Assembly: GCF_032854445.1 (NCBI RefSeq)
Contig: NW_027018048.1
Coordinates: 1-64,000, forward strand
Length of the DNA stretch: 64,000 nucleotides
Reading direction: 5' to 3'
From: Liolophura sinensis
Taxonomy: Eukaryota; Mollusca; Polyplacophora; Chitonida; Chitonidae
Shown here piece by piece: positions 12,101 to 25,428 of this stretch (position 1 is the stretch's first letter; each line of letters begins with the position of its first letter). The translations under genes and the position numbers were made by a program. Under the pieces are notes generated by a model. That model had not been told where the DNA came from and did not search any database. It saw only the letters and a program-made list of their open reading frames with translations.

Positions 12101-12805
12101 GAAGTAAGACAATTGCTGGGTGAGTTAAATGGGCTTAGCCAAAGATTTGACGTCTTCTGGCTACCGAAGGGCACATAACTTATAGTCAAAAGTTGAATAT
12201 AGTAATGGACCAGTCGCGATTGTACAGAGTACAGTGTAGCCGATTTCAATTAACAAAAAGACCAGGCAAAAATGCAAAAGTGGAAAAAAATGTTCCAGTG
12301 CTGCTGATAAGAGGCTAATCCGACGTATTTTGTGACGAGAAATCGAATGGTGCAAACCGCGTTGCTCTCCGACCAATACTTTTGGCTGTAGCGACAATTG
12401 AATGATCATTTATGTCATAATCACGTGCCCAGCAACGTCTCTTACTGCATGGAAACCAGGGAAATTTGCAATTTTTTAACAGTTGCCGATGCCTGGCTCA
12501 ATTCCGCATCTTTTGGCACCTTACTGAAGTGGGTAAGTGTTCAGTTGTACTTTTTACAGCAGACTGTATCAAGTACCTTGTGTTTTTCACGTACAAATGG
12601 TGTGGTTTTTCTACACGTAGATAAAGACATTGAGATTGTCTTGCACTTAGAAGTAAGGCAATTGCTGGTGAGTTAAATGGGCTTGGCCCAAAGATTTGTC
12701 GTCTCTGGGCTACCGAAGGGCACATAACTTATAGTCAAAAGTTGAATATAGTAATGACTAGTCGCGATTGTCCAGAGTACAGTGTAGCCGATTTCAATTA
12801 ACAAA

Positions 12806-15800
12806 ACACCAGGCAAAAATGCAAAAGTTGAAAAACTGTTCCAGTGCTGCTGGTAAGAGCTAATCCGACGTATTTTGTGACGAGAAATCGAATGGTGCAA
12901 ACCGCGTTGCTCTCCGACCAATACTTTTGGCTGTAGTGACAATTGAATGATCATTGATGTCATAATCACGTGCCCAGCAACGGCTCTTACTCCATGGAAA
13001 CCAGGGATATTTGCAATTTTTAACAGCTGCCGATGCCTGGCCCAATTCCGCATCTTTAGGCACCTTATTCATGTGGGTCTGTGTTCAGTTGAACTTTTTA
13101 CAGCAGACTGTATCAAGTACCTTGTTTTTTTTATGTACAAATGGGTGTGGTTTTTCTACACGTAGATAAAGACATTGAGATTGTCTTGGACTTAGAAGTA
13201 AGACAATTGCTGGGTGAGTTAAATGGGCTTAGCCCAAAGATTTGACGTCTTCTGGGCTACCGAAGGGCACATAACTTATAGTCAAAAGTTGAATATAGTA
13301 ATGACCAGTCGCGATTGTACAGAGTACAGTGTAGCCGATTTCAATTAACAAAAAGACCAGGTAAAAATGCAAAAGTGGAAAAACTGTTCCAGTGCTACTA
13401 GTAAGAGGCTAATCCGACGTATTTTGTGGCGAGAAATCGAATGGTGCAAACCGCGTTGCTCTCTGACCAATACTTTTGGCTGTAGAGACAATTGAATGAT
13501 CATTTATGTCATAATCACGTGCCCAGTAACGGCTCTTACTCCATGGAAACCAGGGATATTTGCAATTTTTTAACAGCTGCCGATGCCTGGCCCTATTCCG
13601 CATCTTTTGGCACCTTATAAATGTGGGTCAGTGTTCAGTTGTACTTTTTACAGCAGACTGTATCAAGTACCTTGTGTTTTTCATGTACAAATGGTGTGGT
13701 TTTTCTACACGTAGATAAAGACATTGGACATTGTCTTGCACTTAGAAGTATGGCAATTGCTGGGTGAGTTAAATGGGCTTGGCCCAAAGATTCGTCGTCT
13801 TCTGGCCTACCGAAGGGCACATAACTTATAGTCAAAAGTTGAATATAGTAATGACCAGTCCGCGATTGTACAGAGTACAGTGTAGCCGATTTCAATTAAC
13901 AAAAAGACCAGGTAAAAATGCAAAAGTGGAAAAACTGTTCCAGTGCTACTAGTAAGAGGCTAATCCGACGTAATTTGTGACGAGAAATCGAATGGTGCAA
14001 TCCGCGTTGCTCTCCGACCAATACTTTTGGCTGTAGCGACAATTGAATGATCATTGATGTCATAATCACGTGCGTAGCAACGGCTCTTACTCCATGGAAA
14101 CCAGGAAAATTTGCAATTTTTTAACAACTGCCGATGCCTGGCCCAATTCCGCATCTTTTGGCACCTTATAAATGTGGGTCAGTGTTTAGTTGTACTTTTT
14201 ACAGCAGACTGTATCAAGTACCTTGTGTTTTTCATGTACAAATGGTGTGGTTTTTCTACACGTAGATAAAGACATTGAGATTGTCTTGGACTTAGAAATA
14301 ACACAATTGCTGAGTGAGTTAAATGGGCTTGGCCCAAAGATTTCAGGTCTTCTGGGCTACCGAAGGGCACATAACTTATAGTCAAAAGTTGAATATAGTA
14401 ATGACCAGTCGCGATTGTCCAGAGTACAGTGTAGCCGATTTCAATTAACAAAACACCAGGCAAAAATGCAAAAGTGGCAAAACTGTTCCAGTGCTGCTGG
14501 TAAGAGGCTAATCCGACGTATTTTGTGACGAGAAATCGAATGGTGCAAACCGCGTTGCTCTCCGACCAATACTTTTGGCTGTAGCGACAATTGAATGATC
14601 ATTGATGTCATAATCACGTGCCCAGCAACGGCTCTTACTCCATGGAAACCAGGGATATTTGCAATTTTTTAACAGCTGCCGATGCCTGGCCCAATGCCAC
14701 ATCTTTAGGCACCTTATTCATGTGGGTCTGTGGTCAGTTGAACTTTTTACAGCAGACTGTATCAAGTACCTTGTTTTTTTTATGTACAAATGGTCTGGTT
14801 TTTCTACACGTAGATAAAGACATTGAGATTGTCTTGGACTTAGAAGTAAGACAATTGCTGGGTGAGTTAAATGGGCTTGGCCCAAAGATTTGACGTCTTC
14901 TGGGCTACCGAAGGGCACATAACTTATAGTCAAAAGTTGAATATAGTAATGACCAGTCGCGATTGTACAGAGTACAGTGTAGCCGATTTCAATTAACAAA
15001 AAGACCAGGTAAAAATGCAAAAGTGGAAAAACTGTTCCAGTGCTACTAGTAAGAGGCTAATCCGACGTATTTTGTGCGAGAAATCGAATGGTGCAAACCG
15101 CGTTGCTCTCCGACCAATACTTTTGGCTGTAGTGACAATTGAATGATCATTGATGTCATAATCACGTGCCCAGCAACGTCTCTTACTCCATGGAAACCAG
15201 GAAAATTTGCAATTTTTCAACAGCTGCCGATGCCTGGCTCAATTCCGCATCTTTTTGCACCTTACTGAAGTGGGTCAGTGTTCAGTTGTACTTTTTACAG
15301 CAGACTGTATCAAGTACCTTGTGTTTTTCACGTACAAATGGTGTGGTTTTTCTACACGTAGATAAAGACATTGAGATTGTCTTGCACTTAGAAGTATGGC
15401 AATTGCTGGGTGAGTTAAATGGGCTTGGCCCAAAGATTTGACGTCTTCTGGGCTACCGAAGGACACATAACTTATAGTCAAAAGTTGAATATAGTAATGA
15501 CCAGTCGCGATTGTACAGAGTACAGTGTAGCCGATTTCAATTAACAAAAGACCAGGCAAAAATGCAAAAGTGGAAAAACTGTTCCAGTGCTGCTGGTAAG
15601 AGGCTAATCCGACGTATTTTGTGACGAGAAATCGAATGGTGCAAACCGCGTTGCTCTCCGACCAATACTTTTGGCTGTAGTGACAATTGAATGATCATTG
15701 ATGTCATAATCACGTGCCCAGCAACGTCTCTTACTCCATGGAAACCAGGAAAATTTGCAATTTTTTAACAACTGCCGATGCCTGGCCCAATTCCGCATCT

Positions 15801-16099
15801 TTTGGCACCTTATAAATGTGGGTCAGTGTTTAGTTGTACTTTTTACAGCAGACTGTATCAAGTACCTTGTGTTTTTCATGTAGTACAAATGGTGTGGTTT
15901 TTCTACACGTAGATAAAGACATTGAGATTGTCTTGGACTTAGAAATAAGACAATTGCTGGGTGAGTTAAATGGGCTTGGCCCAAAGATTTCAGGTCTTCT
16001 GGGCTACCGAAGGGCACATAACTTATAGTCAAAAGTTGAATATAGTAATGACCAGTCGCGATTGTCCAGAGTACAGTGTAGCCGATTTCAATTAACAAA
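12806..16099 (+). repeat. Six-unit HOR (W'-K-C-W-S-T), copy 1
   Basis: This 3294-bp block (6 x 549) is repeated in the next 3292 bp. Shared private markers at the six-unit spacing include aaaagttgaaaaactg at 12823 and 16118, ggccctattccg near 13590 and 16885, tctggcctacc near 13801 and 17097, acacaattgctgagtgag near 14300 and 17595, caatgccacatc near 14693 and 17987, and aaggacacataac near 15470 and 18754. Boundaries are set at the acaccagg anchor and are arbitrary in phase. Confidence 0.9.
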
Positions 16100-19000
16100 A
16101 CACCAGGCAAAAATGCAAAAGTTGAAAAACTGTTCCAGTGCTGCTGTAAGAGGCTAATCCGACGTATTTTGTGACGAGAAATCGAATGGTGCAAACCGCG
16201 TTGCTCTCCGACCAATACTTTTGGCTGTAGTGACAATTGAATGATCATTGATGTCATAATCACGTGCCCAGCAACGGCTCTTACTCCATGGAAACCAGGG
16301 ATATTTGCAATTTTTTAACAGCTGCCGATGCCTGGCCCAATTCCGCATCTTTAGGCACCTTATTCATGTGGGTCTGTGTTCAGTTGAACTTTTTACAGCA
16401 GACTGTATCAAGTACCTTGTTTTTTTTATGTACAAATGGTGTGGTTTTTCTACACGTAGATAAAGACATTGAGATTGTCTTGGACTTAGAAGTAAGACAA
16501 TTGCTGGGTGAGTTAAATGGGCTTAGCCCAAAAGATTTGACGTCTTCTGGGCTACCGAAGGGCACATAACTTATAGTCAAAAGTTGAATATAGTAATGAC
16601 CAGTCGCGATTGTACAGAGTACAGTGTAGCCGATTTCAATTAACAAAAAGACCAGGTAAAAATGCAAAAGTGGAAAAACTGTTCCAGTGCTACTAGTAAG
16701 AGGCTAATCCGACGTATTTTGTGGCGAGAAATCGAATGGTGCAAACCGCGTTGCTCTCTGACCAATACTTTTGGCTGTAGAGACAATTGAATGATCATTT
16801 ATGTCATAATCACGTGCCCAGTAACGGCTCTTACTCCATGGAAACCAGGGATATTTGCAATTTTTTAACAGCTGCCGATGCCTGGCCCTATTCCGCATCT
16901 TTTGGCACCTTATAAATGTGGGTCAGTGTTCAGTTGTACTTTTTACAGCAGACTGTATCAAGTACCTTGTGTTTTTCATGTACAAATGGTGTGGTTTTTT
17001 CTACACGTAGATAAAGACATTGACATTGTCTTGCACTTAGAAGTATGGCAATTGCTGGGTGAGTTAAATGGGCTTGGCCCAAAGATTCGTCGTCTTCTGG
17101 CCTACCGAAGGGCACATAACTTATAGTCAAAAGTTGAATATAGTAATGACCAGTCGCGATTGTACAGAGTACAGTGTAGCCGATTTCAATTAACAAAAAG
17201 ACCAGGTAAAATGCAAAAGTGGAAAAACTGTTTCCAGTGCTACTAGTAAGAGGCTAATCCGACGTAATTTGTGACGAGAAATCGAATGGTGCAATCCGCG
17301 TTGCTCTCCGACCAATACTTTTGGCTGTAGCGACAATTGAATGATCATTGATGTCATAATCACGTGCGTAGCAACGGCTCTTACTCCATGGAAACCAGGA
17401 AAATTTGCAATTTTTAACAACTGCCGATGCCTGGCCCAATTCCGCATCTTTTGGCACCTTATAAATGTGGGTCAGTGTTTAGTTGTACTTTTTACAGCAG
17501 ACTGTATCAAGTACCTTGTGTTTTTCATGTACAAATGGTGTGGTTTTTCTACACGTAGATAAAGACATTGAGATTGTCTTGGACTTAGAAATAACACAAT
17601 TGCTGAGTGAGTTAAATGGGCTTGGCCCAAAGATTTCAGGTCTTCTGGGCTACCGAAGGGCACATAACTTATAGTCAAAAGTTGAATATAGTAATGACCA
17701 GTCGCGATTGTCCAGAGTACAGTGTAGCCGATTTCAATTAACAAAACACCAGGCAAAAATGCAAAAGTGGCAAAACTGTTCCAGTGCTGCTGGTAAGAGG
17801 CTAATCCGACGTATTTTGTGACGAGAAATCGAATGGTGCAAACCGCGTTGCTCTCCGACCAATACTTTTGGCTGTAGCGACAATTGAATGATCATTGATG
17901 TCATAATCACGTGCCCAGCAACGGCTCTTACTCCATGGAAACCAGGGATATTTGCAATTTTTTAACAGCTGCCGATGCCTGGCCCAATGCCACATCTTTA
18001 GGCACCTTATTCATGTGGGTCTGTGGTCAGTTGAACTTTTTACAGCAGACTGTATCAAGTACCTTGTTTTTTTTATGTACAAATGGTCTGGTTTTTCTAC
18101 ACGTAGATAAAGACATTGAGATTGTCTTGGACTTAGAAGTAAGACAATTGCTGGGTGAGTTAAATGGGCTTGGCCCAAAGATTTGACGTCTTCTGGGCTA
18201 CCGAAGGGCACATAACTTATAGTCAAAAGTTGAATATAGTAATGACCAGTCGCGATTGTACAGAGTACAGTGTAGCCGATTTCAATTAACAAAAAGACCA
18301 GGTAAAAATGCAAAAGTGGAAAAACTGTTCCAGTGCTACTAGTAAGAGGCTAATCCGACGTATTTTGTGGCGAGAAATCGAATGGTGCAAACCGCGTTGC
18401 TCTCCGACCAATACTTTTGGCTGTAGTGACAATTGAATGATCATTGATGTCATAATCACGTGCCCAGCAACGTCTCTTACTCCATGGAAACCAGGAAAAT
18501 TTGCAATTTTTCAACAGCTGCCGATGCCTGGCTCAATTCCGCATCTTTTTGCACCTTACTGAAGTGGGTCAGTGTTCAGTTGTACTTTTTACAGCAGACT
18601 GTATCAAGTACCTTGTGTTTTTCACGTACAAATGGTGTGGTTTTTCTACACGTAGATAAAGACATTGAGATTGTCTTGCACTTAGAAGTATGGCAATTGC
18701 TGGGTGAGTTAAATGGGCTTGGCCCAAAGATTTGACGTCTTCTGGGCTACCGAAGGACACATAACTTATAGTCAAAAGTTGAATATAGTAATGACCAGTC
18801 GCGATTGTACAGAGTACAGTGTAGCCGATTTCAATTAACAAAAAGACCAGGCAAAAATGCAAAAGTGGAAAAACTGTTCCAGTGCTGCTGGTAAGAGGCT
18901 AATCCGACGTATTTTGTGACGAGAAATCGAATGGTGCAAACCGCGTTGCTCTCCGACCAATACTTTTGGCTGTAGTGACAATTGAATGATCATTGATGTC

Positions 19001-19391
19001 ATAATCACGTGCCCAGCAACGTCTCTTACTCCATGGAAACCAGGAAAATTTGCAATTTTTTAACAACTGCCGATGCCTGGCCCAATTCCGCATCTTTTGG
19101 CACCTTATAAATGTGGGTCAGTGTTTAGTTGTACTTTTTACAGCAGACTGTATCAAGTACCTTGTGTTTTTCATGTACAAATGGTGTGGTTTTTCTACAC
19201 GTAGATAAAGACATTGAGATTGTCTTGGACTTAGAAATAAGACAATTGCTGGGTGAGTTAAATGGGCTTGGCCCAAAGATTTCAGGTCTTCTGGGCTACC
19301 GAAGGGCACATAACTTATAGTCAAAAGTTGAATATAGTAATGACCAGTCGCGATTGTCCAGAGTACAGTGTAGCCGATTTCAATTAACAAA
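16100..19391 (+). repeat. Six-unit HOR (W'-K-C-W-S-T), copy 2
   Basis: Near-identical repeat of the preceding six units in the same order, distinguished by few private changes. A 3-bp gta insertion near 15880 is absent here. It ends in T, whose right part has ttaacaactg, gtttagttg and tttcaggtc. The unit after T is a W (caatgccacatc), not W', and begins the four-unit regime. Confidence 0.9.
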
Positions 19392-21586
19392 ACACCAGTC
19401 AAAAATGCAAAAGTGGAAAAACTGTTCCAGTGCTGCTGGTAAGAGGCTAATCCGACGTATTTTGTGACGAGAAATCGAATGGTGCAAACCGCGTTGCTCT
19501 CCGACCAATACTTTTGGCTGTAGCGACAATTGAATGATCATTGATGTCATAATCACGTGCCCAGCAACGGCTCTTACTCCATGGAAACCAGGGATATTTG
19601 CAATTTTTTAACAGCTGCCGATGCCTGGCCCAATGCCACATCTTTAGGCACCTTATTCATGTGGGTCTGTGGTCAGTTGAACTTTTTACCGGAGACTGTA
19701 TCAAGTACCTTTTTTTTTTTATGTACAAATGGTGTGGTTTTTCTACACGTAGATAAAGACATTGAGATTGTCTTGGACTTAGAAGTAAGACAATTGCTGG
19801 GTGAGTTAAATGGGCTTGGCCCAAAGATTTGACGTCTTCTGGGCTACCGAAGGGCACATAACTTATAGTCAAAAGTTGAATATAGTAATGACCAGTCGCG
19901 ATTGTACAGAGTACAGTGTAGCCGATTTCAATTAACAAAAAGACCAGGTAAAAATGCAAAAGTGGAAAAACTGTTCCAGTGCTACTAGTAAGAGGCTAAT
20001 CCGACGTATTTTGTGGCGAGAAATCGAATGGTGCAAACCGCGTTGCTCTCTGACCAATACTTTTGGCTGTAGAGACAACTGAATGATCATTTATGTCATA
20101 ATCACGTGCCCAGTAACGGCTCTTACTCCATGGAAACCAGGGATATTTGCAATTTTTCAACAGCTGCCGATGCCTGGCCCAATTCCGCATCTTTTGGCAC
20201 CTTATAAATGTGGGTCAGTGTTCAGTTGTACTTTATACAGCAGACTGTATCAAGTACCTTGTGTTTTTTATGTACAAATGGTTTGGTTTTTCTACACGTA
20301 GATAAAGACATTGAGATTGTCTTGGACTTAGAAATAAGACAATTGCTGGGTGAGTTAAATGGGCCTAGCCCAAAGATTTTAGGTCTTCTGGGCTACCGAA
20401 GGGCACATAACTTATAGTCAAAAGTTGAATATAGTAATGACCAGTCGCGATTGTACAGAGTACAGTGTAGCCGATTTCAATTAACAAAAAGACCAGGTAA
20501 AAATGCAAAAGTGGAAAAACTGTTCCAGTGCTACTAGTAAGAGGCTAATCCGACGTATTTTGTGGCGAGAAATCGAATGGTGCAAACCGCGTTGCTCTCC
20601 GACCAATACTTTTGGCTGTAGTGACAATTGAATGATCATTGATGTCATAATCACGTGCCCAGCAACGTCTCTTACTCCATGGAAACCAGGAAAATTTGCA
20701 ATTTTTCAACAGCTGCCGATGCCTGGCTCAATTCCGCATCTTTTTGCACCTTACTGAAGTGGGTCAGTGTTCAGTTGTACTTTTTACAGCAGACTGTATC
20801 AAGTACCTTGTGTTTTTCACGTACAAATGGTGTGGTTTTTCTACACGTAGATAAAGACATTGAGATTGTCTTGCACTTAGAAGTATGGCAATTGCTGGGT
20901 GAGTTAAATGGGCTTGGCCCAAAGATTTGACGTCTTCTGGGCTACCGAAGGACACATAACTTATAGTCAAAAGTTGAATATAGTAATGACCAGTCGCGAT
21001 TGTACAGAGTACAGTGTAGCCGATTTCAATTAACAAAAAGACCAGGCAAAAATGCAAAAGTGGAAAAACTGTTCCAGTGCTGCTGGTAAGAGGCTAATCC
21101 GACGTATTTTGTGACGAGAAATCGAATGGTGCAAACCGCGTTGCTCTCCGACCAATACTTTTGGCTGTAGTGACAATTGAATGATCATTGATGTCATAAT
21201 CACGTGCCCAGCAACGTCTCTTACTCCATGGAAACCAGGAAAATTTGCAATTTTTTAACAACTGCCGATGCCTGGCCCAATTCCGCATCTTTTGGCACCT
21301 TATAAATGTGGGTCAGTGTTTAGTTGTACTTTTTACAGCAGACTGTATCAAGTACCTTGTGTTTTTCATGTACAAATGGTGTGGTTTTTCTACACGTAGA
21401 TAAAGACATTGAGATTGTCTTGGACTTAGAAATAAGACAATTGCTGGGTGAGTTAAATGGGCTTGGCCCAAAGATTTCAGGTCTTCTGGGCTACCGAAGG
21501 GCACATAACTTATAGTCAAAAGTTGAATATAGTAATGACCAGTCGCGATTGTCCAGAGTACAGTGTAGCCGATTTCAATTAACAAA
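19392..21586 (+). repeat. Four-unit HOR (W-K'-S-T), copy 1
   Basis: A 2195-bp block. Shared markers with the next copy, 2196 bp downstream: caccagtcaaaaatg at the start, ttaccggag in place of ttacagcag at 19686 and 21882, an 11-T run at 19710-19720 and again near 21906, and agagacaactgaatg in K'. S and T match the S and T of the upstream six-mer. The order equals the six-mer with its C and second W removed. Confidence 0.9.
19710..19720 (+). repeat. 11-base T run in a W unit
   Basis: In W units the ccttgtgtttttcatg segment has become a longer T run ending in atgtac. Runs are usually 8 or 9 bases; here, near 21906 and near 42767 they reach 11 because the g is lost as well. Length is variable between otherwise matching copies, as expected of slippage or of homopolymer read error. 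Confidence 0.85.
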
Positions 21587-23782
21587 ACACCAGTCAAAAA
21601 TGCAAAAGTGGAAAAAACTGTTCCAGTGCTGCTGGTAAGAGGCTAATCCGACGTATTTTGTGACGAGAAATCGAATGGTGCAAACCGCGTTGCTCTCCGA
21701 CCAATACTTTTGGCTGTAGCGACAATTGAATGATCATTGATGTCATAATCACGTGCCCAGCAACGGCTCTTACTCCATGGAAACCAGGGATATTTGCAAT
21801 TTTTTAACAGCTGCCGATGCCTGGCCCAATGACACATCTTTAGGCACCTTATTCATGTGGGTCTGTGGTCAGTTGAACTTTTTACCGGAGACTGTATCAA
21901 GTACCTTTTTTTTTTTATGTACAAATGGTGTGGTTTTTCTACACGTAGATAAAGACATTGAGATTGTCTTGGACTTAGAAGTAAGACAATTGCTGGGTGA
22001 GTTAAATGGGCTTAGCCCAAAGATTTGACGTCTTCTGGGCTACCGAAGGGCACATAACTTATAGTCAAAAGTTGAATATAGTAATGACCAGTCGCGATTG
22101 TACAGAGTACAGTGTAGCCGATTTCAATTAACAAAAAGACCAGGTAAAAATGCAAAAGTGGAAAAACTGTTCCAGTGCTACTAGTAAGAGGCTAATCCGA
22201 CGTATTTTGTGGCGAGAAATCGAATGGTGCAAACCGCGTTGCTCTCTGACCAATACTTTTGGCTGTAGAGACAACTGAATGATCATTTATGTCATAATCA
22301 CGTGCCCAGTAACGGCTCTTACTCCATGGAAACCAGGGATATTTGCAATTTTTCAACAGCTGCCGATGCCTGGCCCAATTCCGCATCTTTTGGCACCTTA
22401 TAAATGTGGGTCAGTGTTCAGTTGTACTTTATACAGCAGACTGTATCAAGTACCTTGTGTTTTTTATGTACAAATGGTTTGGTTTTTCTACACGTAGATA
22501 AAGACATTGAGATTGTCTTGGACTTAGAAATAAGACAATTGCTGGGTGAGTTAAATGGGCTTAGCCCAAAGATTTGACGTCTTCTGGGCTACCGAAGGGC
22601 ACATAACTTATAGTCAAAAGTTGAATATAGTAATGACCAGTCGCGATTGTACAGAGTACAGTGTAGCCGATTTCAATTAACAAAAAGACCAGGTAAAAAT
22701 GCAAAAGTGGAAAAACTGTTCCAGTGCTGCTGGTAAGAGGCTAATCCGACGTATTTTGTGACGAGAAATCGAATGGTGCAAACCGCGTTGCTCTCCGACC
22801 AATACTTTTGGCTGTAGTGACAATTACATGATCATTGATGTCATAATCACGTGCCCAGCAACGTCTCTTACTCTATGGAAACCAGGAAAATTTGCAATTT
22901 TTCAACAGCTGCCGATGCCTGGCTCAATTCCGCATCTTTTTGCACCTTACTGAAGTGGGTCAGTGTTCAGTTGTACTTTTTACAGCAGACTGTATCAAGT
23001 ACCTTGTGTTTTTCACGTACAAATGGTGTGGTTTTTCTACACGTAGATAAAGACATTGAGATTGTCTTGCACTTAGAAGTAAGGCAATTGCTGGGTGAGT
23101 TAAATGGGCTTGGCCCAAAGATTTGACGTCTTCTGGGCTACCGAAGGACACATAACTTATAGTCAAAAGGTGAATATAGTAATGACCAGTCGCGATTGTA
23201 CAGAGTACAGTGTAGCCGATTTCAATTAACAAAAAGACCAGGCAAAAATGCAAAAGTGGAAAAACTGTTCCAGTGCTGCTGGTAAGAGGCTAATCCGACG
23301 TATTTTGTGACGAGAAATCGAATGGTGCAAACCGCGTTGCTCTCCGACCAATATTTTTGGCTGTAGTGACAATTGAATGATCATTGATGTTATAATCACG
23401 TGCCCAGCAACGTCTCTTACTCCATGGAAACCAGGAAAATTTGCAATTTTTTAACAACTGCCGATGCCTGGCCCAATTCCGCATCTTTTGGCACCTTATA
23501 AATGTGGGTCAGTGTTTAGTTGTACTTTTTACAGCAGACTGTATCAAGTACCTTGTGTTTTTCATGTACAAATGGTGTGGTTTTTCTACACGTAGATAAA
23601 GACATTGAGATTGTCTTGGACTTAGAAATAAGACAATTGCTGGGTGAGTTAAATGGGCTTGGCCCAAAGATTTCAGGTCTTCTGGGCTACCGAAGGGCAC
23701 ATAACTTATAGTCAAAAGTTGAATATAGTAATGACCAGTCGCGATTGTACAGAGTACAGTGTAGCCGATTTCAATTAACAAA
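21587..23782 (+). repeat. Four-unit HOR (W-K'-S-T), copy 2
   Basis: 2196 bp, exactly 4 x 549, repeating the previous block. Differences are few: gacacatc for gccacatc in W, tttgacgtc for tttaggtc after K', and a tattttt and gttataatc pair in T. The caccagtcaaaaatg marker that begins each four-mer occurs once more at 23783, starting a third copy that is lost within its first unit. Confidence 0.9.
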
Positions 23783-25428
23783 ACACCAGTCAAAAATGCA
23801 AGAGTGGAAAAACTGTTCCAGTGCTGCTGGTAAGAGGCTAATCCGACGTATTTTGTGACGAGAAATCGAATGGTGCAAACCGCGTTGCTCTCCGACCAAT
23901 ACTTTTGGCTGTAGCGACAATTGAATGATCATTGATGTCATAATCACGTGCCCAGCAACGGCTCTTACTCCATGGAAACCAGGGATATTTGCAATTTTTT
24001 AACAGCTGCCGATGCCTGGCCCAATTCCGCATGTTTAGGCACCTTATAAATGTGGGTCAGTGTTCAGTTGTACTTTTTACAGCAGACTGTATCAAGTACC
24101 TTGTGTTTTTTATGTACAAATGGTGTGGTTTTTCTACACGTAGATAAAGACATTGAGATTGTCTTAGACTTAGAAATAAGACAATTGCTGGGTGAGTTAA
24201 ATGGGCTTAGCCCAAAGATTTGACGTCTTCTGGGCTACCGAAGGGCACATAACTTATAGTCAAAAGTTGAATATAGTAATGACCAGTCGCGATTGTACAG
24301 AGTACAGTGTAGCCGATTTCAATTAACAAAAAGACCAGGTAAAAATGCAAAAGAGGAAAAACTGTTCCAGTGCTGCTGGTAAGAGGCTAATCCGACGTAT
24401 TTTGTGACGAGAAATCGAATGGTGCAAACCGCGTTGCTCTCCGACCAATACTTTTGGCTGTAGTGACAATTGAATGATCATTGATGTCATAATCACGTGC
24501 CCAGCAACGTCTCTTACTCCATGGAAACCAGGGAAATTTGCAATTTTTCAACAGCTGCCGATGCCTGGCTCAATTCCGCATCTTTTTGCACCTTACTGAA
24601 GTGGGTCAGTGTTCAGTTGTACTTTTTACAGCAGACTGTATCAAGTACCTTGTGTTTTTCACGTACAAATGGTGTGGTTTTTCTACACGTAGATAAAGAC
24701 ATTGAGATTGTCTTGCACTTAGAAGTAAGGCAATAGCTGGGTGAGTTAAATGGGCTCGGCCCAAAGATTTGTCGTCTTCTGGGCTACCGAAGGGCACATA
24801 ACTTATAGTCAAAAGTTGAATATAGTAATGACCAGTCGCGATTGTACAGAGTACAGTGTAGCCGATTTCAATTAACAAAAAGACCAGGTAAAAATGCAAA
24901 AGTGGAAAAACTGTTCCAGTGCTACTAGTAAAAGGCTAATCCGACGTAATTTGTGACGAGAAATCGAATGGTGCAATCCGCGTTGCTCTCCGACCAATAC
25001 TTTTGGCTGTAGCGACAATTGAATGATCATTTATGTCATAATCACGTGCGTAGCAACGGCTCTTACTCAATGGAAACCAGGAAAATTTGCAATTTTTTAA
25101 CAACTGCCGATGCCTGGCCCAATTCCGCATCTTTTGGCACCTTATAAATGTGGGTCAGTGTTTAGTTGTACTTTTTACAGCAGACTGTATCAAGTACCTT
25201 GTGTTTTTCATGTACAAATGGTGTGGTTTTTCTACACGTAGATAAAGACATTGAGATTGTCTTGGACTTAGAAATAAGACAATTGCTGGGTGAGTTAAAT
25301 GGGCTTGGCCCAAAGATTTGTCGTCTACTGGGCTACCGAAGGGCACATAACTTATAGTCAAAAGTTGAATATAGTAATGACCAGTCGCGATTGTCCAGAG
25401 TACAGTGTAGCCGATTTCAATTAACAAA
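23783..25428 (+). repeat. Truncated third four-mer and transition units (W'', S, C)
   Basis: The first unit starts like the four-mer W (caccagtcaaaaatg, cagcgacaatt-type middle, tttaggcacc) and then switches at 24041-24048 to the ttataaatg, cagttgtac tail of other subfamilies. It is a chimeric unit marking the end of the four-mer regime. An S unit follows, in which caattgctgg has become caatagctgg, and then a C unit with taatttgtgacg, gcaatccgcg and gtgcgtagc. Confidence 0.75.

Larger units (their letters stand above)
4024..12805 (+). repeat. Irregular zone with J subfamily every fourth unit
   Basis: About 16 units in which no full HOR repeats cleanly. J units are marked by tctcttactgcatgg (cat where most have cca) and a ttactgaag tail. 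They begin at anchors 7867, 10063 and 12259, each exactly 2196 bp (4 x 549) apart. The units between them differ: W, M, C in the first interval; a K-like unit, an M-like unit and W in the second. W units, marked by tttaggcacc, ttattcatg and cagttgaac, occur near 6.8, 8.5, 11.8 and 12.9 kb. This resembles a tetrameric HOR blurred by later exchange. Confidence 0.6.

Noticed and set aside
15823-16263. 146-codon antisense frame as a longer gene
   Set aside because: It arises from a one-base loss near 16146 (gctgctgtaag) that joins two of the usual antisense frames. The neighbouring copies of the same subfamily do not have it.
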